Positions 24,614 to 32,380 of a stretch of DNA of 64,000 nucleotides are shown one piece after another; position 1 is the stretch's first letter, and each line of letters starts with the position of its first letter. The stretch is from Hymenobacter elongatus (GTDB lineage Bacteria; Bacteroidota; Bacteroidia; Cytophagales; Hymenobacteraceae). The stretch covers positions 32,276 to 96,275 of the forward strand of contig NZ_SRLD01000020.1 of the NCBI RefSeq assembly GCF_004745955.1, in the 5' to 3' direction. Below the pieces are notes generated by a model that was not told the origin of the DNA, did no database searches, and was given only the letters and a program-made list of their open reading frames with translations. Position numbers and translations under genes: made by a program.

Positions 24614-26458
24614 ATGCAAGCTCCGCTCCCCACTCCCGAAGCCATTTCGCCCGATGCCCTGCTGGTGGAAGTGGCCTGGGAAGTCTGCAATCAGGTTGGC
24701 GGTATTTATACCGTTATCCGCTCGAAAGTGCCCGCTACCGTGCTGGGCTGGGACGACCGGTACTGTCTGCTGGGTCCCTACTTTGCCCAGCAGGCTCAGA
24801 GCGAGTTTGAGCCCTTGGAAGACTACGCCTTCGACCAGCTGCCCGCCGCCGACCCGTTTGCCGCCGCCGTTCGCCAGATGCGGGCCCAGGGCTACGAAGT
24901 GCATTACGGCCACTGGCTTGTTACGGGCAAGCCCCGCGTGGTGCTCATCAACCCCTACCAGGCCTACGACCAGCTGGGCCAGATCAAGGCCGACCTCTGG
25001 ACGTACCACGGCATCCCAACGCCCGACAACGACGACTTACTGCACCAGGTGGAAGCGTTTGGGCACCAGGCCAAGCACTTTCTGCAGCTGCTGGCTACCG
25101 CCATTGTGCCGCCCAACCGCATCATTGCCCATTTTCACGAGTGGATGACGGGCGTGGCCATTCCCGACCTGCGCCGCGAGCAGGTGCCGGTACACATCGT
25201 CTTTACGACGCACGCCACGCTGCTGGGCCGCTACCTGGCCATGAACGACCCCAACTTCTACGACCACCTCATGCAGGTGAACTGGGCAGCGGAGGCCGTG
25301 CGTTTCAACATCGAGACGGCCGTGCGCATCGAGCGGGCCGCCGCCCATGGCTCCCACGTCTTCACCACCGTGAGCGAGCTGACCGTGCGCGAGTGCATCT
25401 ACCTGCTCGACCGGATTCCGGACGCGGTGCTGCCCAACGGGCTGAATATTGAGCGGTTTGTGGCGCTGCACGAGTTTCAGAATCTGCACCAGCTCTACAA
25501 GTCCAAGATTCACGAGTTCGTGATGGCGCACTTCTTCCAGAGCTACTCATTTGATCTGGACAATACGCTCTACCTGTTTACCTCCGGCCGCTACGAATAC
25601 CACAACAAGGGCTTCGACCTGACGCTCGAAGCCCTGGCCCGCCTTAACTACCGCTTGCAGCAAAGCGGTCTGGAAGGCCAGGTGGTCATGTTTTTCATCA
25701 CCAAGCGCCCCTTTCACAGCATCAATCCACAGGTACTCCAAAGCCGCGCCATCCTGGATGAAGTGCAGGAAACCTGCGAGGCCATCGAGCGGCAGGTAGG
25801 CGAGCGGCTGTTCTACGCCGCCGCCGCCGGCACCGACCACCGCCTCCCCGACCTGGGCAGCATGGTAGACGACTACTGGAAGCTGCGCTACCGCCGCACG
25901 CTGCAAAGCTGGAAAACCACGAGCCTGCCGCCCGTCATCACCCACAACCTGGTGGACGATGCCAACGACGATATCCTGAACTTCCTGCGCCGCTCCAACC
26001 TCGTCAACAACCAGCACGACCGGGTCAAAATCGTGTACCACCCCGATTTCGTATCGCCGACGTCGCCGCTGTTTGGCATGGAGTACGGCCAGTTTGTGCG
26101 CGGCTGCCACCTGGGTATTTTCCCCAGCTACTATGAGCCCTGGGGCTACACGCCGCTGGAGTGCGTGGCCCGCGGCGTACCGGCTATCACCTCCGACCTT
26201 TCCGGCTTCGGCGACTATGTGATGCAAACCGTCCCCGACCACGAGGAAAAAGGCATTTACGTGGTGAAGCGGCAGGAAAAGAGCTTTGATGAGTCGGCGG
26301 AGGAGCTGACGGAGATGCTCTGGCAATTCGTGCAGCTCAACCGGCGCGAGCGAATTATGCAGCGCAACAACGTGGAAAGCTCGGCTGAGCTCTACGACTG
26401 GAAAAACCTGCGCGTGCACTACGACCGGGCCTACACCCTGGCGCTGGAGCGGGAGTAA
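24614..26458 (+). CDS. GT3-type glycogen synthase
   Basis: A 614-residue glycogen synthase of the eukaryote-like family GT3, which extends alpha-1,4-glucan chains from a nucleotide-glucose donor in the cytoplasm. The opening VEVAWEVCNQVGGIYTVIRSK is the family hallmark, with the GGI loop at the donor site. Further signatures are HFHEWMTGVAIPDL, VFTTVSELT, VLPNGLNIERF, LFTSGRYEYHNKGFDLTLEA and the acid motif YEPWGYTPLECVARGVPAIT near the C terminus. The length is slightly below the 640-740 residues of yeast and animal enzymes, without their regulatory tails. It follows the GH13 branching-type gene by 211 bp, a plausible two-gene glycogen module. The start at MQAPLPTPEAISPDALLVEV is chosen over an upstream frame with no family similarity. 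Confidence 0.93.
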   Translation: MQAPLPTPEAISPDALLVEVAWEVCNQVGGIYTVIRSKVPATVLGWDDRYCLLGPYFAQQAQSEFEPLEDYAFDQLPAADPFAAAVRQMRAQGYEVHYGHWLVTGKPRVVLINPYQAYDQLGQIKADLWTYHGIPTPDNDDLLHQVEAFGHQAKHFLQLLATAIVPPNRIIAHFHEWMTGVAIPDLRREQVPVHIVFTTHATLLGRYLAMNDPNFYDHLMQVNWAAEAVRFNIETAVRIERAAAHGSHVFTTVSELTVRECIYLLDRIPDAVLPNGLNIERFVALHEFQNLHQLYKSKIHEFVMAHFFQSYSFDLDNTLYLFTSGRYEYHNKGFDLTLEALARLNYRLQQSGLEGQVVMFFITKRPFHSINPQVLQSRAILDEVQETCEAIERQVGERLFYAAAAGTDHRLPDLGSMVDDYWKLRYRRTLQSWKTTSLPPVITHNLVDDANDDILNFLRRSNLVNNQHDRVKIVYHPDFVSPTSPLFGMEYGQFVRGCHLGIFPSYYEPWGYTPLECVARGVPAITSDLSGFGDYVMQTVPDHEEKGIYVVKRQEKSFDESAEELTEMLWQFVQLNRRERIMQRNNVESSAELYDWKNLRVHYDRAYTLALERE

Positions 26459-26561
26459 GGACGACGACTTGCCACCCAGCTGGTTTCCCTCTAGCAAGAC
26501 TATTGCTCGTCCTGACGTTGCCCAGCGTTGTTCCGTATCGTTTAATTCATCAATTTAGCCT

Positions 26562-27395
26562 ATGCTCCGTCCGTTGAAGCTTGCGCCCTTTCTGCTCGTG
26601 CTGCTACTGGCAGGCACGGCCGTGGCGCATGAATTTTGGCTGCTGCCGCCCCGTTTTTTCGTGCGGGCCGGTGAGAAGATTAATCTGCACGTGTTCGTGG
26701 GCGAAAACTTCACCGGCAGCCGCTGGTCCGGCAAAAGCAGCCGCCTGACCAGCTTCGTGCACTTTGCACCCGACGACACAATTGACCTGACCAAAATTGC
26801 CAGCCAGCGCGATACGCTCAGCACCAGCGTCGAGCTGATAGAGCCCGGCGTGCATTTGCTTTCGTTCAGCACCAACAATGCCTTTATCGAGCTGAACGCC
26901 GATAAATTCAATGCCTACCTGAAGGAAGACGGCCTGGAGCGCATCGTGGCCCTGCGCCAGCAGCGCGGCGAAACCACCCAGCCCGGCCGCGAGCTGTACC
27001 GGCGCTGCGCCAAAACGCTGGTGCAGGTCGGCCCTACTAGGCTCGACACCGTCAAAACCTACGCCACCGCCACCGGGCAGCCGCTGGAGTTGATTCCGGA
27101 GCAAAACCCGTACGGCCTCAAAGCCGATGCTTCGCTTACCTGTCTGGTTCTCTATAAAGGGCAGCCGCTGCCGGCTGCGCTGGTGCAGGTGTGGCAGCGC
27201 AGCCCCGGCCAGCCCACGCAGGTGAAAAAAATTTACGCTAACAAAAACGGTCGGGTGTTGTTTCGGCTAAACGGAGCGGGCAATTATATGATAAGCACCG
27301 TGTACATGGAGCCCGCCACCGACCGGAAGGCAGCCGACTGGCAGAGTACCTGGGCCACGCTGACGTTCGGAATAGCCGGACGCGGCCCGCAGTAA
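26562..27395 (+). CDS. DUF4198-domain exported protein
   Basis: A 277-residue exported protein. Signal peptide LAPFLLVLLLAGTAVAHEFW; the mature N terminus HEFWLLPPRFFVRAGEKINL is the hallmark of DUF4198, a family related to periplasmic nickel or cobalt-uptake proteins that hold metal with an N-terminal His. A second beta-sandwich follows with LVLYKGQPLPAALVQVWQRS and NKNGRVLFRLNGAGNYMIST. Most Bacteroidota copies have no proven substrate; a metal-related role is a family-level inference. It stands alone between the glycogen synthase and a STAS-domain protein. The length is normal. Confidence 0.82.
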   Translation: MLRPLKLAPFLLVLLLAGTAVAHEFWLLPPRFFVRAGEKINLHVFVGENFTGSRWSGKSSRLTSFVHFAPDDTIDLTKIASQRDTLSTSVELIEPGVHLLSFSTNNAFIELNADKFNAYLKEDGLERIVALRQQRGETTQPGRELYRRCAKTLVQVGPTRLDTVKTYATATGQPLELIPEQNPYGLKADASLTCLVLYKGQPLPAALVQVWQRSPGQPTQVKKIYANKNGRVLFRLNGAGNYMISTVYMEPATDRKAADWQSTWATLTFGIAGRGPQ

Positions 27396-27494
27396 TTCCT
27401 CGGTTTCCCCTATCTTGAATGCCCGGTGGGCCTTCTGTACTGGAACATTTTTTTCTTACCTTCGCAACTCTATTAAACTCGAACCACCGACGGC

Positions 27495-27869
27495 ATGAAG
27501 TACTCGATTGATAAAAAGGAAACTTACACGATTATCACCATTGACGAGAAAAAGCTCGACACTACTGTTGCGCCCGATCTGAAATCGGAATTCGTGAAGC
27601 TGAACGCTGAAGGCATTAATAACCTGATCCTGGACTTGAGCAACGTGAAATACACGGACTCGTCGGGCCTCAGCTCTATCCTTATCGCCAACCGGTTGTG
27701 CAATTCTACCGGCGGCCTGTTGGTACTTACGGGTTTGCAGGACCATGTGATGAAGCTCATCACCATCTCCAAGCTCGAGTCTGTTTTGCACATTCTGCCC
27801 ACCGTAGAAGAAGGCATTGACCGCATCTTCCTACACGCCATCGAGCGTGACCTGACCAGCAAAGAATAG
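27495..27869 (+). CDS. STAS-domain anti-sigma-factor-antagonist-like protein
   Basis: A 124-residue cytoplasmic protein consisting of one STAS domain. The conserved phosphorylatable serine lies in VKYTDSSGLSSIL (Ser56 or Ser57), in the loop that contacts the anti-sigma kinase in SpoIIAA-type proteins. The N-terminal strand TYTIITIDEKKLDTTVAPDL matches the family. Partner kinase and sigma factor genes are not in the window. A STAS gene directly before RNase Z is an arrangement I recall as common in the Bacteroidota, so the pairing may be functional. TACCTTCG around 27460 is a near match to the -7 box and would give a leader of about 30 bases. Confidence 0.85.
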   Translation: MKYSIDKKETYTIITIDEKKLDTTVAPDLKSEFVKLNAEGINNLILDLSNVKYTDSSGLSSILIANRLCNSTGGLLVLTGLQDHVMKLITISKLESVLHILPTVEEGIDRIFLHAIERDLTSKE

Positions 27870-27887
27870 TTTTCTTCGAAGCGGTGA

Positions 27888-27948
27888 GCTGTTGGCTGTT
27901 AGCGGTTAGTGTTCAGACTAGCGACTAATGGCCAACAGCTTTTTCTTT
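27888..27948 (+). terminator. Hairpin between the STAS gene and RNase Z
   Basis: AGCTGTTGGC and GCCAACAGCT flank a 30-odd base centre with further pairing (GTTAGC...GCGACTAA), followed by TTTTTCTTTTT. It is a convincing terminator for the STAS gene, meaning that rnz probably has its own promoter (ATCTTTA at 27954-27960 is a candidate). Confidence 0.7.
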
Positions 27949-28000
27949 TTCTCATCTTTACCAAGCGCTAACGGCCGACCGCTACTAGCACCAGCTTATT

Positions 28001-28918
28001 TTGGAGTTTGAGCTGAAAATCCTGGGCAGCGCTTCGGCTACCCCCTTTCTCAATCGGCACCACACCGCGCAGGTGCTCACGGTGGGCAATCAGTCGTATC
28101 TGATTGACTGCGGCGAAGGCACGCAGAGCCGGCTCATGGAACACCGGGTCCGGCACCAGCGCCTGAACACCATTTTCATCTCCCACCTGCACGGCGACCA
28201 TTTCTTCGGGCTGTTCGGGTTGCTTTCCACTATGCATCTGCAGGGCCGCACCGAGCCAGTGTGCCTCTTCGGCCCCGCCGGCCTGGATGAAATCCTGACT
28301 ACGCAATTCCGCTGGTCGCACACCCAGCTTTCGTTCGACCTGCTGTTCACCGTCGTCGACCCCGACCAGCACGCGCTGGTGCACGAAGACCGCTACCTGA
28401 CGGTGCATACCTTGCCTATGCGGCATCGTATTCCGTGCTGCGGCTACCTGTTTCGCGAAAAGCCCAAGCGCCGTCACCTCGATAAGGCGCGGCTGCCCGC
28501 CGGCCTGACGCCCGCCCAGCTTGGCCGGCTGGCCCAGGGCGAAGATATCGTGGACGACAAGGGTGCGGTGCTGGTCAGCAACACGGACGTGACCACCGAG
28601 GCCAGCCACTCGCGCAGCTACGCGTTCTGCTCCGATACGCTTTATACCGAAAGCCTGGCCGACCTGGTGCACGAGGTGGACTTGCTCTATCACGAAGCCA
28701 CGTTTATGGACGATATGCGCGAGCGGGCCCTTGCCACGCACCATTCCACGGCCCGGCAAGCGGGGCTGCTGGCCAGAAAAGCGCAGGTTCGGCGGCTGCT
28801 CATCGGCCACTTCTCGTCCCGCTACCGCGACCTGGAACCGCTGCTAGTCGAAGCTCAGGCCGTTTTTGAGCGGGTGGAGCTGGCCACGGAAGGCAAAACG
28901 GTGAGCATTCCGGAGTAA
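28001..28918 (+). CDS. rnz: Ribonuclease Z
   Basis: A 305-residue zinc endonuclease that removes 3' trailers from tRNA precursors in the cytoplasm. The metallo-beta-lactamase motif is SHLHGDH (His62, His64, Asp66, His67), with later ligands in MRHRIPCCGY, in SDT, and in LIGHFSSRY near the C terminus. The sequence starts at a TTG: the N terminus reads MEFELKILGSASATP, exactly where homologues begin, and no ATG is available nearby. Length and motifs are canonical for the short bacterial form. It lies downstream of the STAS gene behind a terminator hairpin. Confidence 0.95.
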   Translation: MEFELKILGSASATPFLNRHHTAQVLTVGNQSYLIDCGEGTQSRLMEHRVRHQRLNTIFISHLHGDHFFGLFGLLSTMHLQGRTEPVCLFGPAGLDEILTTQFRWSHTQLSFDLLFTVVDPDQHALVHEDRYLTVHTLPMRHRIPCCGYLFREKPKRRHLDKARLPAGLTPAQLGRLAQGEDIVDDKGAVLVSNTDVTTEASHSRSYAFCSDTLYTESLADLVHEVDLLYHEATFMDDMRERALATHHSTARQAGLLARKAQVRRLLIGHFSSRYRDLEPLLVEAQAVFERVELATEGKTVSIPE

Positions 28919-28944
28919 CCTCTTTACCCGGCTAAAGAGCAGTG

Positions 28945-29030
28945 GGCAACGCGCAGCGAAGCATCTCGCACGCTGGCTTCTTTATCTCGTACTTCAACAA
29001 CCACCGGCGAGATGCTTCGCTGGTGCTGCC
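28945..29030. repeat. Intergenic inverted repeat, family 1, ending 6 bp before a start codon
   Basis: CAGCGAAGCATCTCGC (28954-28969) pairs with GCGAGATGCTTCGCTG (29007-29022); the outer flanks GGCAACGC and GGTGCTGCC pair loosely. It occupies nearly the whole gap between RNase Z and the queuosine-precursor transporter, so any transcript entering that gene from upstream carries the hairpin next to its ribosome-loading site. Confidence 0.75.
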
Positions 29031-29036
29031 CGACGG

Positions 29037-29801
29037 ATGGCCTACCAACTACACAAAAAGACCTTCGAACACAAGAAAACCCAGCTCTATCTGGTTCTGA
29101 GCGGTATTTTTATCGTCAATGCGCTGCTGGCCGAAATCATCGGCGTTAAAATATTTTCCCTGGAGCCGCTCATTGGTCGCCCCGATAATCTGACCGCAGG
29201 CGTGCTGATCTGGCCAGTCGTGTTTGTGACGACGGACATCATTAACGAGTATTTCGGCAAGGAAGGCGTGCTGCGCATCAGCTACCTCACGGCGGGCCTG
29301 ATTCTGTTTGCCTTTCTGGTCATTTATGCTACCACCAAGCTACCACCAGCGGCTTTCTGGCTCGATGTCAATAACAAAGATCCGCAGGACCAACCCATCA
29401 ATATCGACTTTGCCTACCAGATGATTTTCCGGCAGGGCATGGGCATTATTGCCGGCTCGCTCACGGCCTTTGGTATCGGGCAGGTGCTCGATGCGACGGT
29501 ATTTCAACTGCTGCGCCGCGCCACCCGGGGCCGCTACGTCTGGCTGCGCGCCACGGGCTCCACCCTCGTTTCCCAGCTCGTCGACAGCTTTGTGGTGCTA
29601 TTTGTGGCCTTTTACGTGTTCGGCAACTGGAGTTTCGAGCAGGTGCTAAGCGTGGCCAATACCAACTACTGGTATAAATTCGCGGCGGCTATTCTGCTCA
29701 CGCCGGTGCTCTACCTCTCTCACTTCCTCATCGACCGGTATCTGGGCAAAGAGGAAACGGTGGAGCTGCAACAGGAAGCGGCAGCCGATGTGAGTGTGTA
29801 A
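29037..29801 (+). CDS. Queuosine precursor transporter (YhhQ/DUF165)
   Basis: A 254-residue inner-membrane protein of the queuosine-precursor ECF-like transporter family, which imports preQ0 or preQ1 for tRNA modification. About six hydrophobic segments are visible. Family signatures are VNALLAEIIGVKIFSL, VFVTTDIINEYFGKEGVLRI and LRATGSTLVSQLVDSFVVLF. Many Cytophagales carry the longer form with the inserted loop FWLDVNNKDPQDQPINIDFA, as here. No preQ1 riboswitch is recognisable upstream; the gap is filled by an inverted repeat. The neighbours rnz and trpS also serve tRNA, a loose thematic link. Confidence 0.9.
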   Translation: MAYQLHKKTFEHKKTQLYLVLSGIFIVNALLAEIIGVKIFSLEPLIGRPDNLTAGVLIWPVVFVTTDIINEYFGKEGVLRISYLTAGLILFAFLVIYATTKLPPAAFWLDVNNKDPQDQPINIDFAYQMIFRQGMGIIAGSLTAFGIGQVLDATVFQLLRRATRGRYVWLRATGSTLVSQLVDSFVVLFVAFYVFGNWSFEQVLSVANTNYWYKFAAAILLTPVLYLSHFLIDRYLGKEETVELQQEAAADVSV

Positions 29802-29967
29802 TAGTGCTTCCCGACCAATTTCCAATGTCCTTGTTCTACTTGCTTGTTATAGTGGCAGAAAAGCGGTTCATAACGGTCAACCTACTAGTTTCAATTCGCG
29901 CCTGCACTACCGGGTAACCTTGCGCCTCGGCTATTTCTTACGACAACTACCTGATTTTCCCTTCCTA

Positions 29968-30945
29968 ATGTCCCGCATCCTCACCGGTATCCAAAGCACT
30001 GGCCGGCCCCATCTGGGCAACCTGCTCGGGGCCATTTTGCCCGCCATCGAGCTGTCGAAAAACCCAGCTCACGACTCGCTTTACTTCATTGCCGACCTGC
30101 ACTCGCTCACGACCGTGCGCGACCCGGCGCTGCTGCGCCAGAACACCTACGCGGTGGCGGCAGCCTGGCTGGCCTGCGGCTTCGATACGGAGAAAAATCT
30201 GTTCTACCGCCAGTCGGATGTGCCCCAGGTGGCCGAGCTGACGTGGTATCTGAGCTGCTTCACCCCTTTTCCGATGCTGGCCAACGCCCACTCGTTCAAG
30301 GATAAGTCGGACCGGCTTTCGGACGTGAATGCGGGCTTGTTCACCTACCCGGTGCTGATGGCGGCCGATATTCTGCTCTACGATGCCGAGATTGTACCGG
30401 TGGGCAAGGACCAGATTCAGCACCTCGAAATTGCCCGCGACATTGCCTCGGCTTTCAACACCCGCTACGGCGAAACCCTGGTGTTGCCCCAGTCCCGCGT
30501 AGATGCCGAGCTGATGACCATTCCCGGCACCGACGGGGCCAAGATGAGCAAGAGCTACGGCAACATCATCGACGTTTTCGCGCCGGAGAATGAGTTGTTG
30601 AAAGCCATTAAAACCATTATTTCGGACAGCACGCCGCTGGAAGCCCCCAAGGACCCGGCCACCGACGTTACCTTCAAGCTCTACTCACTGCTGGCCACGC
30701 CCGCCGAAACCGAGGACCTGCGCGCCCGCTACCTGGCTGGCGGCTACGGCTATGGCCACGCCAAAAAGGAGCTGTACGAGCTGGTTCTGCGCCGCTTTGC
30801 CACCGAGCGGGAACAATTCAACTTCTACATGAACAACCTGCCCGAGCTGGACGCGCGCCTAGCCGAAGGCGCCCGCAAAGCCCAGGCCTACGGGAGCGTA
30901 GTGCTGAATAAGGTACGGAAAAAGGTGGGCTATTCGGCGCGATAA
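29968..30945 (+). CDS. trpS: Tryptophan--tRNA ligase
   Basis: A 325-residue class I aminoacyl-tRNA synthetase that charges tRNA-Trp. The HIGH-like motif is RPHLGNLLGA (about residues 13-22) and the KMSKS loop is exact at about 192-196 (DGAKMSKSYGN). Also typical are YFIADLHSLT, YPVLMAADILLYDAEIVPVG and KDQIQHLEIARDIA. The start at MSRILTGIQSTGRPHLGN matches homologues; a longer frame upstream encodes unrelated sequence. The length equals the usual bacterial enzyme. It converges on the conserved unknown gene at 31024, with a shared hairpin between. Confidence 0.97.
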   Translation: MSRILTGIQSTGRPHLGNLLGAILPAIELSKNPAHDSLYFIADLHSLTTVRDPALLRQNTYAVAAAWLACGFDTEKNLFYRQSDVPQVAELTWYLSCFTPFPMLANAHSFKDKSDRLSDVNAGLFTYPVLMAADILLYDAEIVPVGKDQIQHLEIARDIASAFNTRYGETLVLPQSRVDAELMTIPGTDGAKMSKSYGNIIDVFAPENELLKAIKTIISDSTPLEAPKDPATDVTFKLYSLLATPAETEDLRARYLAGGYGYGHAKKELYELVLRRFATEREQFNFYMNNLPELDARLAEGARKAQAYGSVVLNKVRKKVGYSAR

Positions 30946-30953
30946 CGCCCACC

Positions 30954-31018
30954 GAAACCAGCTACCAGCCTGGGCTTTCCACGTTTAAAGCGGAAGGCGC
31001 AGGCTGGCAGCTGGTTTC
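30954..31018. terminator. Bidirectional hairpin between trpS and the convergent gene
   Basis: Arms GAAACCAGCTACCAGCCTG (30954-30972) and its complement (31000-31018) differ at one wobble position and lie in the 78 bp gap between two convergent stops. U-tracts are weak on both sides. Confidence 0.7.
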
Positions 31019-31023
31019 AGCAG

Positions 31024-31878
31024 TTAGTACGGCAGGCCGTCGATATTGAGCGGATGGTGCTGCTCGCTGGAGAAGCTGAAACCGACTTTGCTGCCGCGGC
31101 TCACCTGCTGGTTTTCAACTTTCTGCTTCACCGTTATCTTCTGAATGTCCTGCATGGGCGGCGCAATCAAGTCGTTGTTGACGGCGGCAATCATAGCGCT
31201 TTCCACGAATAGGCGCATCATATCCGGCGTGAGCAGGTTATCGGCCATGTCGTTGTCGGGCAACTCCAGCTGCTGCACGCCTTCGAGGTAGTAGTGATTT
31301 TCAATATTGATCAGCAGCCGACCCACCAGGTAGCCGGGGTCGTTGAGACGCTGATACTTGATGCTGTCGGCCATGAAGTTGTAGGCCATAATGTGGCCGA
31401 AAAAGCGCCGCCGGAAGTCTTGTTCCACGTATTTGGACGGCATTGGGCCGTAGTCGTCGGGGAAAGTGACAATATTGGAATGCATTACAAACACGAGCAA
31501 ATCGCCCGAAAATTTGATATGAAACTCCATGTCATTTACGGGCCGATACTCGATGAGCACGTTCGAATCGACGGGCGTAATTTTGCGGCTCAACTCCACC
31601 ACCAACTCCTGCGACACCCGGCGCAGCGTATCAAAAGCGGCGCGGGTATTGCGAAAAATGGCCTGCTTGGCAATGGACTTCTGCTGGAGGCCATCGAAGA
31701 TCTGGTCGAGGCGGTCGGCAGGAGCTTCCGTGGGCGAGCCGGGAGCAGCCGTTGGGAGGTTGTTAGTAGCCGTAGCGCCGGCCGTCGCTTCGGTGCCGGG
31801 GGTGTGGTCGGCCGCTTCAGGCGGTGCTACCTGGTGGTCAGCGGGGGGCGTTGCTGGTGATGACGTGGTATGGGGCAT
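31024..31878 (-). CDS. Conserved hypothetical protein with disordered N terminus
   Basis: A 284-residue cytoplasmic protein. The start is placed at MPHTTSSPATPPADHQVAPP. The first about 70 residues are Pro/Ala/Thr-rich and probably disordered. The folded part begins near ADRLDQIFDGLQQKSIAKQA and runs through VLIEYRPVNDMEFHIKFSGD, FRRRFFGHIMAYNFMADSIK and RLLINIENHYYLEGVQQLEL. It has no signal peptide, membrane helix or catalytic motif. The long well-formed alpha/beta stretch shows it is a real protein, and it resembles unknown proteins typical of the Cytophagales; the family is not named. No role can be given. Confidence 0.75.
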   Translation of the reverse strand: MPHTTSSPATPPADHQVAPPEAADHTPGTEATAGATATNNLPTAAPGSPTEAPADRLDQIFDGLQQKSIAKQAIFRNTRAAFDTLRRVSQELVVELSRKITPVDSNVLIEYRPVNDMEFHIKFSGDLLVFVMHSNIVTFPDDYGPMPSKYVEQDFRRRFFGHIMAYNFMADSIKYQRLNDPGYLVGRLLINIENHYYLEGVQQLELPDNDMADNLLTPDMMRLFVESAMIAAVNNDLIAPPMQDIQKITVKQKVENQQVSRGSKVGFSFSSEQHHPLNIDGLPY

Positions 31879-32380
31879 GGCGGGAAACAATACGATGAGC
31901 GAAAGTCGGCCCAGTGGGCGCAGAGCAAAACAGACAGCACTACTGCCGCCGGGCCGCCGGGCTGGCAAAGCAGGAGCCAGCGTCCGGTGCCCGTAACCTA
32001 CGCAAATAGCAGGTTTAGCAGTTGTACCCGCGCTGTTTATTCGTCACTCGTTGCTTACGAGCTGTTCGCGTTGCTTAGTTATTTGATTGGTGCAACCGCT
32101 GTGAAGATGCATTATTGCGTCTCGTCGCCGCTGTCGTTATTAGCCCGTATGCGGTTCTGGTTGCTCAACGATAAGACTTAAACCGGTGTCTCTACACCCT
32201 ATATATTCGACTGCTTCCCTTAGTAGCGGTTTGAGGTAGTTTCTGGAGTCGTCAGAACGATGTAGAGACGCATAGTTGCGTCTTGTCGTTGAACGATTCG
32301 CCCGCACCGTTCAACGACAAGACGCAACTATGCGTCTCTACATCGTTCTGAGCGCTTGAACTCCTAACGCAAACAGCTTA
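31879..32380. other. 502 bp intergenic region holding a family 2 repeat
   Basis: No gene seen. It holds the 100 bp inverted repeat at 32252-32351; short plus-strand frames are not protein-like. CTATTTGCG near 32003-32011 (minus) may serve as -7 region for the upstream gene at 31878. The stretch TTGCGTCTCGTCG near 32116 looks like a scrap of the same repeat family. Confidence 0.4.
32252..32351. repeat. Intergenic inverted repeat, family 2, perfect 44 bp arms
   Basis: Arms 32252-32295 and 32308-32351 are exact inverted copies around a 12-base loop, beginning TCAGAACGATGTAGAGACGC. Such perfection suggests recent arrival or active maintenance. The first copy is at 6848-6972. Confidence 0.9.

Noticed and set aside
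31870..32181. Open frame of 103 codons overlapping the start of the minus-strand unknown gene
   Set aside because: Low-complexity translation, overlaps a better gene, no promoter.
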